Positions 42,918 through 53,699 of a stretch of DNA of 64,000 nucleotides are shown piece by piece. Below the pieces are notes generated by a model. It did not search any database. It was not told the DNA's origin and saw only the letters and a list, made by a program, of their open reading frames with translations. The stretch comes from Saccharomyces paradoxus (taxonomy: Eukaryota > Ascomycota > Saccharomycetes > Saccharomycetales > Saccharomycetaceae). Both the position numbers and the translations under genes were made by a program. Within the stretch, counting starts at the first letter, position 1. Each line of letters starts with the position of its first letter. The DNA lies in contig NC_047501.1 in assembly GCF_002079055.1 (NCBI RefSeq), positions 682,001 to 746,000 on the forward strand, read 5' to 3'.

Positions 42918-44375
42918 TCAGTCTTTTTCACTCTCCTTTTCGAGGTAGTTGGTCCAAAGCGATACGAAGCTTTCTGTTCTAGATACAGCGCTTGAGTTTC
43001 TGGACTGTTCATTATTCGAGATCAAACCGGCCTGCTGTTTCTTGTCTTCATCCCAGTTTAAGAAATTGGACAGTAACTCAAGAACTTCAAACTTCCTTGG
43101 ATCTGCTCTGGGTATGGAAACGAAAGATATTAATAAATTGGATATCAGCTCTTTATCAACGGATTCAGAATCGCTTGATTTCTTCAACATAGCCAGGGCC
43201 TTCGTTAAATGTTCATTCAGTATGATAGCTTCGTGACGTAGTTTTCCGATCTGCAAGATGTGCTGCTTAGATTCTTCCTCATATTTTTCCTTCATAGACG
43301 CGTCCTCTTTCATGACTTCAAGTTGGTTTTTCAAACTTTCCAAAGTTTTCATGTCATTATTGTGTGATTCTAACTCCATGTCGAGTTGAGATCGTAAAGC
43401 CTTGATTTCCTGGTCTTTCTCTCTAGCCTCCTCTCCCCTTTTGTTGTCAACTTCTTCTATCTTCAATTCCAAATCGTTTAGCGAGTTTTTTAATACTATT
43501 TTCTCCTTTTCATGGGATTCCAAAGCCTGCCTCAACTCATCTCTTTCTGCCCTCAAGTCTGATATGTCTTGCTTATTGTTTTCTAAGATTATCATGAGTT
43601 CCTGAACTTGAACATTTAGCTGATCCTTTTCCTTCCTGTAAGTATTAAGTTCCTTATTATGATTTTCAATTATGTCCTGCTTTTCATCTTGCAAAGCCTC
43701 TATTCTTGATTCATACTCCAAAAAAATCTCTTCTGCACTTTCTTGCTCCTTTTCCAAGTTTTCTAACTCTGTATTTAGAGTCACAATCGTTGATTGCAAT
43801 TCAGAGTTTTCAGTTTTGGTGGCTTCAAGTTTTTTCTTCAGTTTCAGGTTTTGTGATTCATATTCAGTAAGCTGCTCCTGTACTTCCTCTAATTGCTTTT
43901 GTGCTTCCTTCATCTTATTAAAAATTGATTTCATAGAGGATATCTTGCTCAATAATGTGTCATATTGTGTTTTGAATTCGTCCTTTTCCTTAATAACATT
44001 TGCCAGTTCATTTTTAAGGTTTTCATTAGGTGTTTCTTGATTCTTCTTGTCGTTTAGTTCCAAGTTTAAACGTTCAATTTCTTTTTTCAGCTCCTTTATC
44101 TCATCATCAGCTTTTTTGTCCTCTAAAGAGTTGATAGTGTGCGTAGTCGGGTCATCACCGACTTTTTGTCTATCTACTCCTTTAGATGGATCTTCCTGCT
44201 TATCGTCTGCATTGACCATGATACTATCAGTGTCTGGATCAGTGGAAATTTTTGAAGGAGCGTATTCATTTACAGGGTTGACTATTTTTTCATGTTCATT
44301 GACGGTTTCGTCAACGTCTTCCACATGGGGATGACTTTTAGCTTTTTTGCCTGTTTTCTTCTTATTTTTGCCCAT
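42918..44375 (-). CDS. RUD3: RUD3, cis-Golgi golgin
   Basis: Rud3 is a GMAP-210-type golgin on the cis-Golgi that binds Arf1 and helps keep Golgi structure and glycosylation. It has 485 residues (484 recalled). The N-terminus is basic (GKNKKKTGKKAKSH), then an acidic linker. A long coiled coil spans about 80-400. The GRAB domain near 400-445 (RHEAIILNEHLTKAL ... SNLLISFVSIPRADPRKFEVLELLSNFLNWDE) binds Arf1. The ATG at 44375 is the first in frame. It is divergent from RFC1. Confidence 0.95.
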   Translation of the reverse strand: MGKNKKKTGKKAKSHPHVEDVDETVNEHEKIVNPVNEYAPSKISTDPDTDSIMVNADDKQEDPSKGVDRQKVGDDPTTHTINSLEDKKADDEIKELKKEIERLNLELNDKKNQETPNENLKNELANVIKEKDEFKTQYDTLLSKISSMKSIFNKMKEAQKQLEEVQEQLTEYESQNLKLKKKLEATKTENSELQSTIVTLNTELENLEKEQESAEEIFLEYESRIEALQDEKQDIIENHNKELNTYRKEKDQLNVQVQELMIILENNKQDISDLRAERDELRQALESHEKEKIVLKNSLNDLELKIEEVDNKRGEEAREKDQEIKALRSQLDMELESHNNDMKTLESLKNQLEVMKEDASMKEKYEEESKQHILQIGKLRHEAIILNEHLTKALAMLKKSSDSESVDKELISNLLISFVSIPRADPRKFEVLELLSNFLNWDEDKKQQAGLISNNEQSRNSSAVSRTESFVSLWTNYLEKESEKD

Positions 44376-44696
44376 CCTAGTTAAAAATAATGCAATTGTT
44401 TGAGAGGATCAACTGGCTAGTATACACAAGCATATAGTATATCATTTTTTATACAGAAATCTTATATTATTCAAAAATGGAATTTCTGTTTGTTTCCATT
44501 TTTCGTATCAAAATGAGCACGAAATCCAAAAAGAAGTATTGAAAAAAAACTAAAATGAGAAGGAACGTTTAATTCATCAGCGAAATCAGTAACTTCGTTG
44601 AATACGCTGCTTAATCCTTACACAATAAGGAATTGGGTATCCCGCAGCTAATTCTATAACCTGAGGCCAATCCATACTAAAGCTAACCGGAGAAAA
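44376..44696. promoter_or_regulatory. Divergent promoter region RUD3/RFC1
   Basis: I looked for an ACGCGT (MCB) element, which replication genes often carry, and did not find one in these 321 bases. No other defined site was recognised. Confidence 0.5.
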
Positions 44697-47282
44697 ATGG
44701 TCAATATTTCTGATTTCTTTGGTAAAAATAAGAAATCTGTAAGATCGTCAACATCCAGACCTATAGGACAAGCAGGTGCGTCTAAACCGGAAGTTATCGA
44801 TTTAGATAATGAATCTGACCAAGAATCAAATGATAAAACGCCAAAGAAGGCGCCTTCGAGTAAGGTAATTGATATATCAGAGACACCTGAAGCAGAAAAA
44901 AAGTTTCCTCTTCCCGCAAAGAGGAAGGCCTCTTCATCAGTTGTGAAGCCACCGAGTTCAAAAAAACAAAAACCTCCCTCTAAAGTTTCAGACTCTCCTT
45001 CAAACATTACGGCTCAAGATATACTAGACAAAATCCCATCCTTGGATCTATCAAGTGTTCACGTGAAAGAGAATGTTAAGTTTGATTTCAAAAGCGCAAA
45101 TTCAAATGCAGATCCAAACGAAATTGCTTCTGAAATAGGTAATTTTCCTGAAGGAAAGCCTAATTGTTTGTTAGGCCTAACGATTGTCTTTACAGGCATC
45201 CTGCCAACCTTAGAGCGTGGCGCTTCTGAAGCTTTAGCGAAAAGATACGGTGCGAGGGTTACTAAATCAATTTCAAGCAAAACTTCTGTGGTAGTCCTAG
45301 GTGATGAAGCAGGACCAAAAAAACTAGAAAAAATCAAGCAATTAAAAATCAAAGCCATAGACGAAGAAGGTTTTAAGCAGTTGATTGCTGGAATGCCTGC
45401 TGAAGGTGGTGACGGGGAAGCTGCTGAAAAAGCACGTCGAAAACTAGAAGAACAGCATCATATTGCTACTAAAGAAGCAGAATTACTGGTCAAGAAAGAA
45501 AAAGAAAGGGCGAAGAAGCTCGCTACGTCTAAAATTTCTGGCGGTCATCCTCAGAAAGACAATGAGGTTAGGGAAGAAGATAAATTGTGGACTGTGAAGT
45601 ACGCACCAACAAATCTGCAACAGGTCTGTGGTAACAAAGGAAGCGTATCCAAATTGAAAAACTGGTTAGCTAATTGGGAAAATTCAAAGAAAAATGGATT
45701 TAAACACGCCGGTAAAGATGGTTCTGGAGTTTTTAGGGCGGCGATGTTATATGGTCCTCCTGGTATCGGGAAAACAACCGCTGCTCATTTAGTTGCACAA
45801 GAGCTTGGGTATGACATTCTTGAGCAAAACGCCTCTGATGTTCGCTCTAAAACTTTACTTAATGCTGGTGTCAAAAACGCTCTTGATAATATGTCTGTGG
45901 TAGGTTATTTCAAACACAACGAGGAGGCGCAAAATTTGAACGGAAAGCACTTCGTCATCATTATGGATGAGGTTGATGGTATGAGCGGAGGCGATAGGGG
46001 AGGGGTTGGCCAGCTGGCTCAATTTTGTCGTAAGACGTCAACTCCGCTGATTCTAATTTGCAATGAACGTAATTTACCGAAAATGAGGCCCTTTGATAGA
46101 GTGTGTCTTGATATCCAATTTAGAAGACCTGATGCTAATAGTATTAAATCAAGATTAATGACAATTGCTATTAGAGAGAAGTTCAAACTTGATCCAAATG
46201 TCATTGACAGACTGATACAGACTACAAGAGGTGATATCCGCCAGGTTATTAATCTACTTTCAACGATATCTACAACCACAAAAAACATTAATCACGAAAA
46301 TATCAACGAGATCTCAAAGGCATGGGAGAAGAATATTGCCCTAAAGCCTTTTGACATTGCCCATAAAATGTTAGATGGACAGATATACTCAGACATAGGT
46401 TCAAAGAACTTTACACTAAATGATAAGATCGCATTATATTTTGATGACTTTGATTTCACACCCTTAATGATTCAGGAAAACTACTTATCTACAAGACCAA
46501 GCGTTTTGAAAGCTGGCCAATCACATTTAGAAGCTGTTGCTGAAGCGGCTGACTGCATTTCATTGGGTGATATTGTCGAAAGGAAGATTCGTAGCAGTGA
46601 GCAATTATGGAGTCTTTTGCCTTTGCATGCTGTTCTTTCATCTGTTTATCCAGCGTCAAAAGTTGCTGGACATATGGCAGGAAGAATCAATTTCACTACT
46701 TGGTTGGGCCAAAATTCCAAATCTGGTAAATATTATAGGTTACTGCAAGAGGTACATTATCACACAAGACTAGGTACATCCACCGATAAAATTGGGCTAA
46801 GGCTGGATTATCTGCCAACTTTTAGAAAAAGATTATTAGATCCATTTTTGAAGCAAGGTGCTGATGCAATTACATCTGTCATAGGGGTAATGGATGATTA
46901 CTATTTGACCAAAGAAGATTGGGATTCTATTATGGAGTTTTTTGTGGGCCCCGATGTGACCACTGCAGTTATCAAAAAGATACCAACTGCTGTTAAAAGT
47001 GGATTCACCCGAAAATACAACAGTATGACACATCCAGTCGCAATTTACAGAACAGGTAGTACTATAGGTGGTGGTGCTGTTGGCACCAGTACTAGTACCC
47101 CTGACTTCGAAGATGTCGTCGACGCGGATGACAACCCAGTCCCTGCAGATGATGAAGAAACGCAAGACAGTGGCACAGACCTAAAGAAGGATAAACTTAT
47201 CAAGCAGAAAACTAAACCTACGAAGAGGAAGACCGCCAACAGTAAAACTGGCAGTAGCAAAAAAAGGAAAACGAAAGCATGA
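44697..47282 (+). CDS. RFC1: RFC1, large subunit of replication factor C
   Basis: Rfc1 leads the five-subunit clamp loader that opens PCNA and places it on DNA. The 861 residues equal the known length. An N-terminal PIP-like ISDFFGK (4-10) is followed by a BRCT domain (about 154-235, with [11 protein letters not shown]). The AAA+ module has Walker [10 protein letters not shown] at 353-361 and Walker B IIMDEVD at 421-427. The SRC motif position reads ICNERN, as expected for the divergent large subunit. The collar domain and a very basic C-terminal tail ([19 protein letters not shown]) complete it. The ATG at 44697 is the first in frame. Confidence 0.97.
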   Translation: MVNISDFFGKNKKSVRSSTSRPIGQAGASKPEVIDLDNESDQESNDKTPKKAPSSKVIDISETPEAEKKFPLPAKRKASSSVVKPPSSKKQKPPSKVSDSPSNITAQDILDKIPSLDLSSVHVKENVKFDFKSANSNADPNEIASEIGNFPEGKPNCLLGLTIVFTGILPTLERGASEALAKRYGARVTKSISSKTSVVVLGDEAGPKKLEKIKQLKIKAIDEEGFKQLIAGMPAEGGDGEAAEKARRKLEEQHHIATKEAELLVKKEKERAKKLATSKISGGHPQKDNEVREEDKLWTVKYAPTNLQQVCGNKGSVSKLKNWLANWENSKKNGFKHAGKDGSGVFRAAMLYGPPGIGKTTAAHLVAQELGYDILEQNASDVRSKTLLNAGVKNALDNMSVVGYFKHNEEAQNLNGKHFVIIMDEVDGMSGGDRGGVGQLAQFCRKTSTPLILICNERNLPKMRPFDRVCLDIQFRRPDANSIKSRLMTIAIREKFKLDPNVIDRLIQTTRGDIRQVINLLSTISTTTKNINHENINEISKAWEKNIALKPFDIAHKMLDGQIYSDIGSKNFTLNDKIALYFDDFDFTPLMIQENYLSTRPSVLKAGQSHLEAVAEAADCISLGDIVERKIRSSEQLWSLLPLHAVLSSVYPASKVAGHMAGRINFTTWLGQNSKSGKYYRLLQEVHYHTRLGTSTDKIGLRLDYLPTFRKRLLDPFLKQGADAITSVIGVMDDYYLTKEDWDSIMEFFVGPDVTTAVIKKIPTAVKSGFTRKYNSMTHPVAIYRTGSTIGGGAVGTSTSTPDFEDVVDADDNPVPADDEETQDSGTDLKKDKLIKQKTKPTKRKTANSKTGSSKKRKTKA

Positions 47283-47609
47283 TTTATTTATATAATAGTT
47301 AGTCACGCTTTTCTTCTCATTTATTTTGTGTGCCGTTCCATCACAGATACAAAAAGCGTACGGCGATAGCAGCTCGATGAGTACCATAACCGCCTTATAT
47401 AATCACTTTTATTGGCATAGGGCACAAAATAATGCACCCTTACGTATAACTGTCATTAAATATTACATTTCTTAGGTCTAACATTTGTATCTAATATGTT
47501 ATTCCAGTATTATGCGTTGTGCAATTGGAAAAATGTCAAGTTATTATATTATTAATTTTGAGAGTGTCTTACGTCGCTACCGTTAATATAGCAATCGTCA
47601 ACAAATATT
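47283..47609. other. RFC1-STE13 convergent 3' spacer
   Basis: These 327 bases between two stops hold no recognisable gene. They are AT-rich toward the STE13 side. Confidence 0.5.
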
Positions 47610-50405
47610 TTAGAGATGCAGAAGTTTTGAATTGTCAAAGCGTCCATCAAAGGCATCTTTTAGCCAGTAGTATAATTTTTGGAACACAATTCTCTGAGCG
47701 TTATGGTACCTGATTGAATGATCCGAATCTGGAAAAACATGCATGTCATAGTTCGTCAATCCCAACAGATTTAATTGATCAACTAACCTAAATGTATTTT
47801 CTATGTGAACATTATCGTCCGAAGTTCCGTGCAAAATGAAGAGCCGCTTTAGGGATTCGAATGATTTGAAGTTTTTGATAGTGGACACTTCAAAATAGCC
47901 TTCCTTGTTCTCTGATGGTTGGTTCATATATCTTTCCGTGTAAATGGAATCATACAATGTCCAATTTGTTACTGGCGCAACAACCATCGCGTATTTAAAT
48001 GTGTCGCCATTATCTAATTCCACGGTTTTCAGACTAGTAAAACCGCCGTATGACCAACCCCAAATAGCGATTTTACTTTCATCTATATGTGGGCTGTTCC
48101 TTTGTATAAATTTTTTTGTGACTTCAGTAATATCCCTGGGTTCCCAATATCCTAATTTCTCGCGAGCCCATGATTTAAAATTCCAACCTTTGCCCCCGGT
48201 TCCTCTGGGCTCTATTTGTAGAACAATAACATCTAATCCTGATACAACGGCTTGCTCAAACGCAAGGGACGACTTCGTCGTAAATGTTTGAGATCCTGGG
48301 CCACCATAAATATTTACTAATATCGGGTATTTTTTTTTAGGATCCAAATTTGCCGGTTTGATTTCAATGTAGTTTATTTCAACGCCATCGTTTAGAATCA
48401 TGGACTTATAGCTTGTAATAGGTAGATCGTAGCCCTTCATTTTTTCCTTGAACCTTTCATCCCTCGTCAGTGGTAAGATTGAATCATCGTGCATTTCAGC
48501 AATATTCAAAACTTTTGTGAGCGGTCCAACTATTTTTTTAGGTGTATCAGGCCCCAGTTTTTTGGAAATAGCATACCTCGCACTAGAACTTAATTCGAAC
48601 TCATAGAAATCATACTTGTCTGATGGGTTTTGCAAAACCTGAAATGTATCATCAGTTGCGGAATTAGTAAGACGAGTACTATAAAGGTGTTGTGACATGA
48701 CGCCAATCTCATTGGCTGTAAAAAATACGGTATCTGTTTCATATTCGTAACCGGCTATTCCATTCCCAGTAACTTCCCAGTTTCCTTTGGTTAACTGGAT
48801 ACAATCTTTAGCGAAAATAGTTGGATAATAAAAGAGATGATTGAACCCTTTACTATCTGCATGAATATCAATGTATCCATAATCCATCCTCTTGGACTCT
48901 GGCTTTGGTGGAATGCTTAAAATATCCTTTGTCTTTTCAATCCATCCATTAAACAGGTTTGAATTGGTGCTTCTCACAGTAAGCATCTGATATGACGGTA
49001 TATCATACACTTTGGCGTCTAATATCTTGGAGTTTCTATCGGTGATTTCGAATCTAAATGCATCTGGGCTAATCCATTTTCCATTATATAAAATGGAATC
49101 TTCCTGACCGCCGGTATTAATTGAGTAAATTACACCGTTCTGTAAGTTAACGAGGAATAAATCGAACTTTGGATTTTGAAATCCTGGTTTCGGGTATTTG
49201 ATTCGGGTGTCAGAGAGGTATGCTTTGTTCATGTCTGTGTAACGGGTTAATCGAATATCGTCAACATTGGTGTCATTGAATCTTGCAAATACAGCTTTTG
49301 AATCGTCTGGAGCCCACCATATGGCTTGATCTGATGCAAGGACCTCTTCTTCGTATATCCAATCTGGTTTGGCATTGAATATATTCTTCGAGCCATCTTC
49401 GGTTACCTTCTTGGCAAATCTGGAATTTACTTGTTGTAGAAACAAATTGTTCTCGTAGACAAAATATATGTAATTGTACGAAGGCGAAAAATGGGCATAG
49501 GACAGTTTTGATAGTCCAAGTTCATAATTATCATCTGATTTTACGGGGGGTAATATTGGTTCAATAGCACCAGTGTTCAAGTCTTTGATCCAATAAAAAC
49601 CCTTTGAAGAGTGTCTAAACTCGGGATCTAAGTTAGTTCCGAATATAAGTTTATCCAAACTATAATTAATTTGGACACTACTCACGATAAATTCTACTCC
49701 TTCATACAGAAACCTATTACCACCGAGGTTTACTTCAAAAGTCTCATCAAATAACTGTTTCGCAATAAAATGTGTTTGTCCATCGATTTCTTTTATAGTA
49801 AAGAATAGCCCAGGATCTGAGTCTTGACCTAATAAGCGCTGCGGCGGGTCGATAAAGTGGAAAGTATCTTCAGGAATAACAAAATCTCCGTTCAAAACGT
49901 TTTCGATAGAGAAGGATCTTTTACCTAAACTAGAATCTCCTGGGGATGTTTCATTACGCGTAGTCTTAGTAGATAGGAATTTAGTGGGTATTAGAATAAC
50001 CAATAAAAATAAAACTAATAGTGCTATTAACGTAAAGATTAAAACGTAAGATCTTTTCTCGGGCAAAGACCACTCTGTCCAGCGACGATTGAATGTGTTT
50101 ACACTGAAAAAGGAATGCATGGGACGCTGATTTTCAATGTCATTAAACTGGAAGCTTTCTCGTTTGGGGCGCATTGAGTATTGTTCTTGAAGGAAGGGGG
50201 TTTGAGGACCATCGGTAACATCTATTGTAGCGTCAGTCGGTCTACTCTCATCTATTGTATGTTCATTCTCGTTTATTTGAGAATCCGTATTAGTTACATT
50301 ATCGTTATTAGGGAAGAATGGCTTATCCATGGAAGAGTTGGAACTTTTCCTTTGCGGAAATAAATGACTATTCTTCCTTTTATGCGAATGAGTTGAAGAA
50401 GACAT
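47610..50405 (-). CDS. STE13: STE13, dipeptidyl aminopeptidase A of the trans-Golgi
   Basis: Ste13 removes X-Ala dipeptides from pro-alpha-factor after Kex2 cleavage. The 931 residues equal the known length. It is a type II membrane protein: a ~118-residue cytoplasmic tail, a transmembrane segment at about 119-140, then the lumenal domain. The tail carries the retrieval motif FxFxD at 85-89 (FQFND). The eight-bladed propeller covers about 170-640. The catalytic triad is S785 (GWSYGG), D863 (GTSDDNVH) and H896 (DSDHSI). The ATG at 50405 gives this tail length. It is divergent from RCN2. Confidence 0.96.
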   Translation of the reverse strand: MSSSTHSHKRKNSHLFPQRKSSNSSMDKPFFPNNDNVTNTDSQINENEHTIDESRPTDATIDVTDGPQTPFLQEQYSMRPKRESFQFNDIENQRPMHSFFSVNTFNRRWTEWSLPEKRSYVLIFTLIALLVLFLLVILIPTKFLSTKTTRNETSPGDSSLGKRSFSIENVLNGDFVIPEDTFHFIDPPQRLLGQDSDPGLFFTIKEIDGQTHFIAKQLFDETFEVNLGGNRFLYEGVEFIVSSVQINYSLDKLIFGTNLDPEFRHSSKGFYWIKDLNTGAIEPILPPVKSDDNYELGLSKLSYAHFSPSYNYIYFVYENNLFLQQVNSRFAKKVTEDGSKNIFNAKPDWIYEEEVLASDQAIWWAPDDSKAVFARFNDTNVDDIRLTRYTDMNKAYLSDTRIKYPKPGFQNPKFDLFLVNLQNGVIYSINTGGQEDSILYNGKWISPDAFRFEITDRNSKILDAKVYDIPSYQMLTVRSTNSNLFNGWIEKTKDILSIPPKPESKRMDYGYIDIHADSKGFNHLFYYPTIFAKDCIQLTKGNWEVTGNGIAGYEYETDTVFFTANEIGVMSQHLYSTRLTNSATDDTFQVLQNPSDKYDFYEFELSSSARYAISKKLGPDTPKKIVGPLTKVLNIAEMHDDSILPLTRDERFKEKMKGYDLPITSYKSMILNDGVEINYIEIKPANLDPKKKYPILVNIYGGPGSQTFTTKSSLAFEQAVVSGLDVIVLQIEPRGTGGKGWNFKSWAREKLGYWEPRDITEVTKKFIQRNSPHIDESKIAIWGWSYGGFTSLKTVELDNGDTFKYAMVVAPVTNWTLYDSIYTERYMNQPSENKEGYFEVSTIKNFKSFESLKRLFILHGTSDDNVHIENTFRLVDQLNLLGLTNYDMHVFPDSDHSIRYHNAQRIVFQKLYYWLKDAFDGRFDNSKLLHL

Positions 50406-50713
50406 TAACGGTTTTCTATATTATTACACGAATAACAGCCCGATTAGGTTTATTAAGGTCATGAGGCTAGAAGAAAACATCAAAACAAAATAGGTATTCG
50501 GTTTTCTGTCAGTACATACTTAAAAGACCCAGCAGTAGTCACCTTTAAGTTATATTATGAAACAAATTTCATCGGCCGGGTGGCTATGCCTAAAGCCGCG
50601 CCTTGATAGAATAAGGAGAGAGGCTTATATCATATATCTTGATGCTACAAAGGCATATATTAGTGGCAATCACAAAACAGAAAAGATACTTGAGCGTTAG
50701 AACATCAGGAACT
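50406..50713. promoter_or_regulatory. Divergent promoter region STE13/RCN2
   Basis: This 308-base spacer serves both genes. I did not identify a clear Crz1 site for RCN2. In the last 75 bases the RCN2 frame stays open upstream of its accepted ATG. Confidence 0.5.
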
Positions 50714-51511
50714 ATGGCAAACCAAAAGCAAATGAGAACTCAAATACTAATTACAGACATTCCTAGTGGCAAATTTGCTAGTAAATGGCCTACACAACTG
50801 GAGAAAACTTTATTTAAGGAGCAATTCCCAAATTTACAGAGCCGCTTGCAGTACTACACACCGTTGCCATTTTTAAACAGAATTATAATTATATTTGACA
50901 ATGAAGATGACACGCTACAGGTGTTTAAGTTCTTACAGCAACTGCTAGCCAAGGAGAATGGCGGCCCGATGAAGTTATTTGTAACCGAGTCCCTGTTAAA
51001 TAATCAACATCCTCGATCTCGTTCCACCGATGATGCTATCTCGTTGCAAGATAATAGCTCACCCCTGTTGGAGGATCATCGCAGCAAGCCCCTCTTATCT
51101 ATTAATACAGATCCAGGAGTTACTGGAATAGACAGCTCATCCCTCAATAAGGGAGGATCTTCATTATCCCCAGACAAATCATCTCTAGAATCACCTACGC
51201 TTTTAAAGCTTTCTATGGATTCGAAGCCATTCAGTTACCAAGAACCGCTGCCAAAGCTTTCTAGATCGTCTTCTTCAACGTCAAATCTCTCGTTGAACGG
51301 AAGTTCACAGACATCATTACCTTCACAACTAGAAAATAAGGATAAGCCAACGTCAGATACCAAATGTCTTTTCGCCTCTAAGCCACTAAGATTAACCATT
51401 GATACTTCTACTAGAAGTAGTGCTGCATCGGGTACTGAAAATGATGTAAACGTTACTGCGTCAAATCCCCCAAAAAGTCCAAGCATAACAGTTAATGAGT
51501 TTTTCCATTAG
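50714..51511 (+). CDS. RCN2: RCN2, calcipressin-family calcineurin regulator
   Basis: From the ATG at 50714 the protein has 265 residues, as in S. cerevisiae. It belongs to the calcipressin (RCAN) family that binds and modulates the phosphatase calcineurin. The N-terminal half has an RRM-like fold (LITDIPSGKFASKWP ... FLNRIIIIFDNEDDTLQVFKFLQ). The second half is Ser/Pro/Lys-rich with many candidate phosphosites. The C-terminus PSITVNEFFH resembles a PxIxIT-type calcineurin-docking motif. The frame is open 25 codons further upstream, but the conserved protein begins at MANQKQMRTQ. Confidence 0.93.
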   Translation: MANQKQMRTQILITDIPSGKFASKWPTQLEKTLFKEQFPNLQSRLQYYTPLPFLNRIIIIFDNEDDTLQVFKFLQQLLAKENGGPMKLFVTESLLNNQHPRSRSTDDAISLQDNSSPLLEDHRSKPLLSINTDPGVTGIDSSSLNKGGSSLSPDKSSLESPTLLKLSMDSKPFSYQEPLPKLSRSSSSTSNLSLNGSSQTSLPSQLENKDKPTSDTKCLFASKPLRLTIDTSTRSSAASGTENDVNVTASNPPKSPSITVNEFFH

Positions 51512-51851
51512 AGCATTACTAATACTATGAGTCAGAGAAAGCAGGGGAAAGAAGAGAACATGAAATATCGTAATTTAAAGAATATATATATCTATCCATG
51601 TATACGATTATATACTTGCGCGTGTATTTTGCCTGAAGTATAATATGTATGTTTGCATTGGCGACTTTTCTCAGGATTCAAGGGTGAGCAACATAAAAAG
51701 AATGTATGTATGTGTATATATGTGTATATATGTTATTTATATAAAGTAAGTTGGCTATTCTCTTGTCTACTCTCGTCCCCTTTGCATCCTTCAATTAATG
51801 CGTGGAAGCTCATATTGGGAGCGGGAAGAGTCCACTGTTTCGATCCCTTTG
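51512..51851. other. RCN2-MCT1 convergent 3' spacer
   Basis: These 340 bases contain alternating TATATG and GTATA runs (about 51695-51745), typical of yeast 3' ends. No gene is visible. Confidence 0.5.
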
Positions 51852-52934
51852 TTAACCTTCATTCTCCTCCGCCGTCTTGTGATAAGCGTCTATGGTGGCT
51901 AAAGAGGTGTATTCTATGGTTTCTACTTGGGGACAATTTCTCCTGATGAGATTGTAAATCACATTGCCGGGGCCAAAGCAAATACTCTTATCAATCTCTA
52001 CTGGGGTTCCAGAGTTGATGGTATCGTAACACATAGTGAATTGCACAGTTCTGCTTGAGCATTTAACGAATCTATCTAGTGCGTGATGAATGTAATAAGA
52101 TATGTTACCATCCAAATTAGCTATTATTGGATGGTTTAACTCCATTAACGTGTGAGTTCCGTTTTTCTTCAATATATCCCATATGTAGTCATATAGTGGT
52201 TCTTGAACGGGCCTCAACACAGTGCTATTATGGAAGGGGATGTTGTATGGGTTAGTCAATTCTGTAATTCTTAACCGCGGGAACCTTAGGTTCAATTCGG
52301 TCCTTAAGGACTCTAAGTCATCAACCAGGCCGGTAACTACACACTGCTTTACCGAATTGGCATTGGCTACAGAAATGGTATTCTGTGAAGATGATAGTAA
52401 ATTAGGGGAATTCAAAAGTTTTTGCACCTCTTGCGGTAAATCTGTGGCTCTTGGTGAGGACAGTGCCCACATTTCAAACTTGTTGGATCTGTTGATATTA
52501 TGGGCTACCAAATACTTTTCAGTGGATGTCACCATCAACTCATTTCTAAAGTTCGCAATATCAAAAAGATCCTTTAACGAAAACAGTGAATTGACACTCA
52601 GACAAGTCAACTCGCCTAGCGAGTGGCCCAAAAGGTAACATTGTTCATTGTCTTTCCTGTTAGGCATATCGATCTTGGGTATATTTTTTTGTGCATGATC
52701 TTGGGAATCAGAAGGGTATGAGAGTATCTGGTACAATTGATAAAAAAGGTTAGAGCAAACTGCAATGCTTCCGGGACTGGAAGGGTTCTGGAAGATGTAC
52801 TGCAGTAGATCATTTGACTCCTTGCCATTCTGACTCAGTATTGTTTGGAATTCTTTTGATTTGTTTCTTATTATCGCTTTTAAAATCGAAATGGAGATGG
52901 AGGTCCCTTGACCTGGGAATGTTAGTAACTTCAT
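51852..52934 (-). CDS. MCT1: MCT1, mitochondrial malonyl-CoA:ACP transferase
   Basis: Mct1 loads malonyl groups onto acyl carrier protein for mitochondrial type II fatty acid synthesis, which feeds lipoate production. From the ATG at 52934 it has 360 residues, the known length; the two codons upstream start with GTG and are not used. The fold is recognisable from LLTFPGQGTS (3-12) and the nucleophile elbow GHSLGELT with catalytic S105. IPFHNS near residue 240 contains the acid/base histidine. The pathway links it to LIP5 in this window, which uses the octanoyl product. Confidence 0.95.
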   Translation of the reverse strand: MKLLTFPGQGTSISISILKAIIRNKSKEFQTILSQNGKESNDLLQYIFQNPSSPGSIAVCSNLFYQLYQILSYPSDSQDHAQKNIPKIDMPNRKDNEQCYLLGHSLGELTCLSVNSLFSLKDLFDIANFRNELMVTSTEKYLVAHNINRSNKFEMWALSSPRATDLPQEVQKLLNSPNLLSSSQNTISVANANSVKQCVVTGLVDDLESLRTELNLRFPRLRITELTNPYNIPFHNSTVLRPVQEPLYDYIWDILKKNGTHTLMELNHPIIANLDGNISYYIHHALDRFVKCSSRTVQFTMCYDTINSGTPVEIDKSICFGPGNVIYNLIRRNCPQVETIEYTSLATIDAYHKTAEENEG

Positions 52935-53699
52935 ATACACGTTTATATATGTGTACCACGGCCGGAAGAGAGCAAAATGCTTTTATGCTACCCTCAATTC
53001 ACGTTACAGAACAGTTCAAATATATAGCATTCACCTGTAAGTTTTGTTTTATCCTTGAGTTCGATACACAGTTTACTTCCTCCATCGGAGGTTGAAATGC
53101 GCCTTGTCATACGGCCAAAAGATGCCATGTAAGATGTCACTTTTTGAATTTGAAGTTGTATTTAAGGGTTTGTGGTTTTTTCCAACTTTCTCAAGACAGT
53201 AGCATTGTATACCTCCGGTTTAGCAAGTCTTTTTACTTCATTAATACAAGGCGATGGTAAGGTGTGTTTACTGTTTTGGAAGACCGGCATTTGCCAGATG
53301 TAAGAACAATGATACATGATTGACCAATTCGTTCTTCTCGAATAAGACCTCTGGTCCTCCTGCTCGCTATTTGATCTTTTTCTATCGTTGACGTTCAATT
53401 CCTTGTGCATGTCTAATGCGAAATAGTGGTACTACTAATGATATTATTTTATGCCAGGCAAATTCCTATGGAAATTTTTTTTTCAGTTTTTCGTCGTGAG
53501 CTTTTTTTTGCCTGTCTATCTCGAAAAGATCTTGTTGTTGATGACTCAGTGCAGTCGCGGTCACTTTTAACTCGACCTGCATTCACAAGTAATTCTTTTA
53601 TAAAACGCCTTCTTCGTTTTTTCAGTCCAAAGCTCTTCTGCACTCTTTTACTGCGTTAGATTCTGCATAGTCAGGTAACTCCAGGCAGCATCAAGTAAT
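52935..53699. promoter_or_regulatory. Divergent promoter region MCT1/ODC2
   Basis: This 765-base spacer is long for this region. Short frames at 53162-53410 and 53426-53659 have no homology I recognise. A T-rich patch at about 53472-53510 is followed by TATAAAA at 53598-53604, a plausible ODC2 TATA element. Confidence 0.5.

Noticed and set aside
44376-44696. MCB (ACGCGT) element expected before RFC1
   Set aside because: Looked for and not found.
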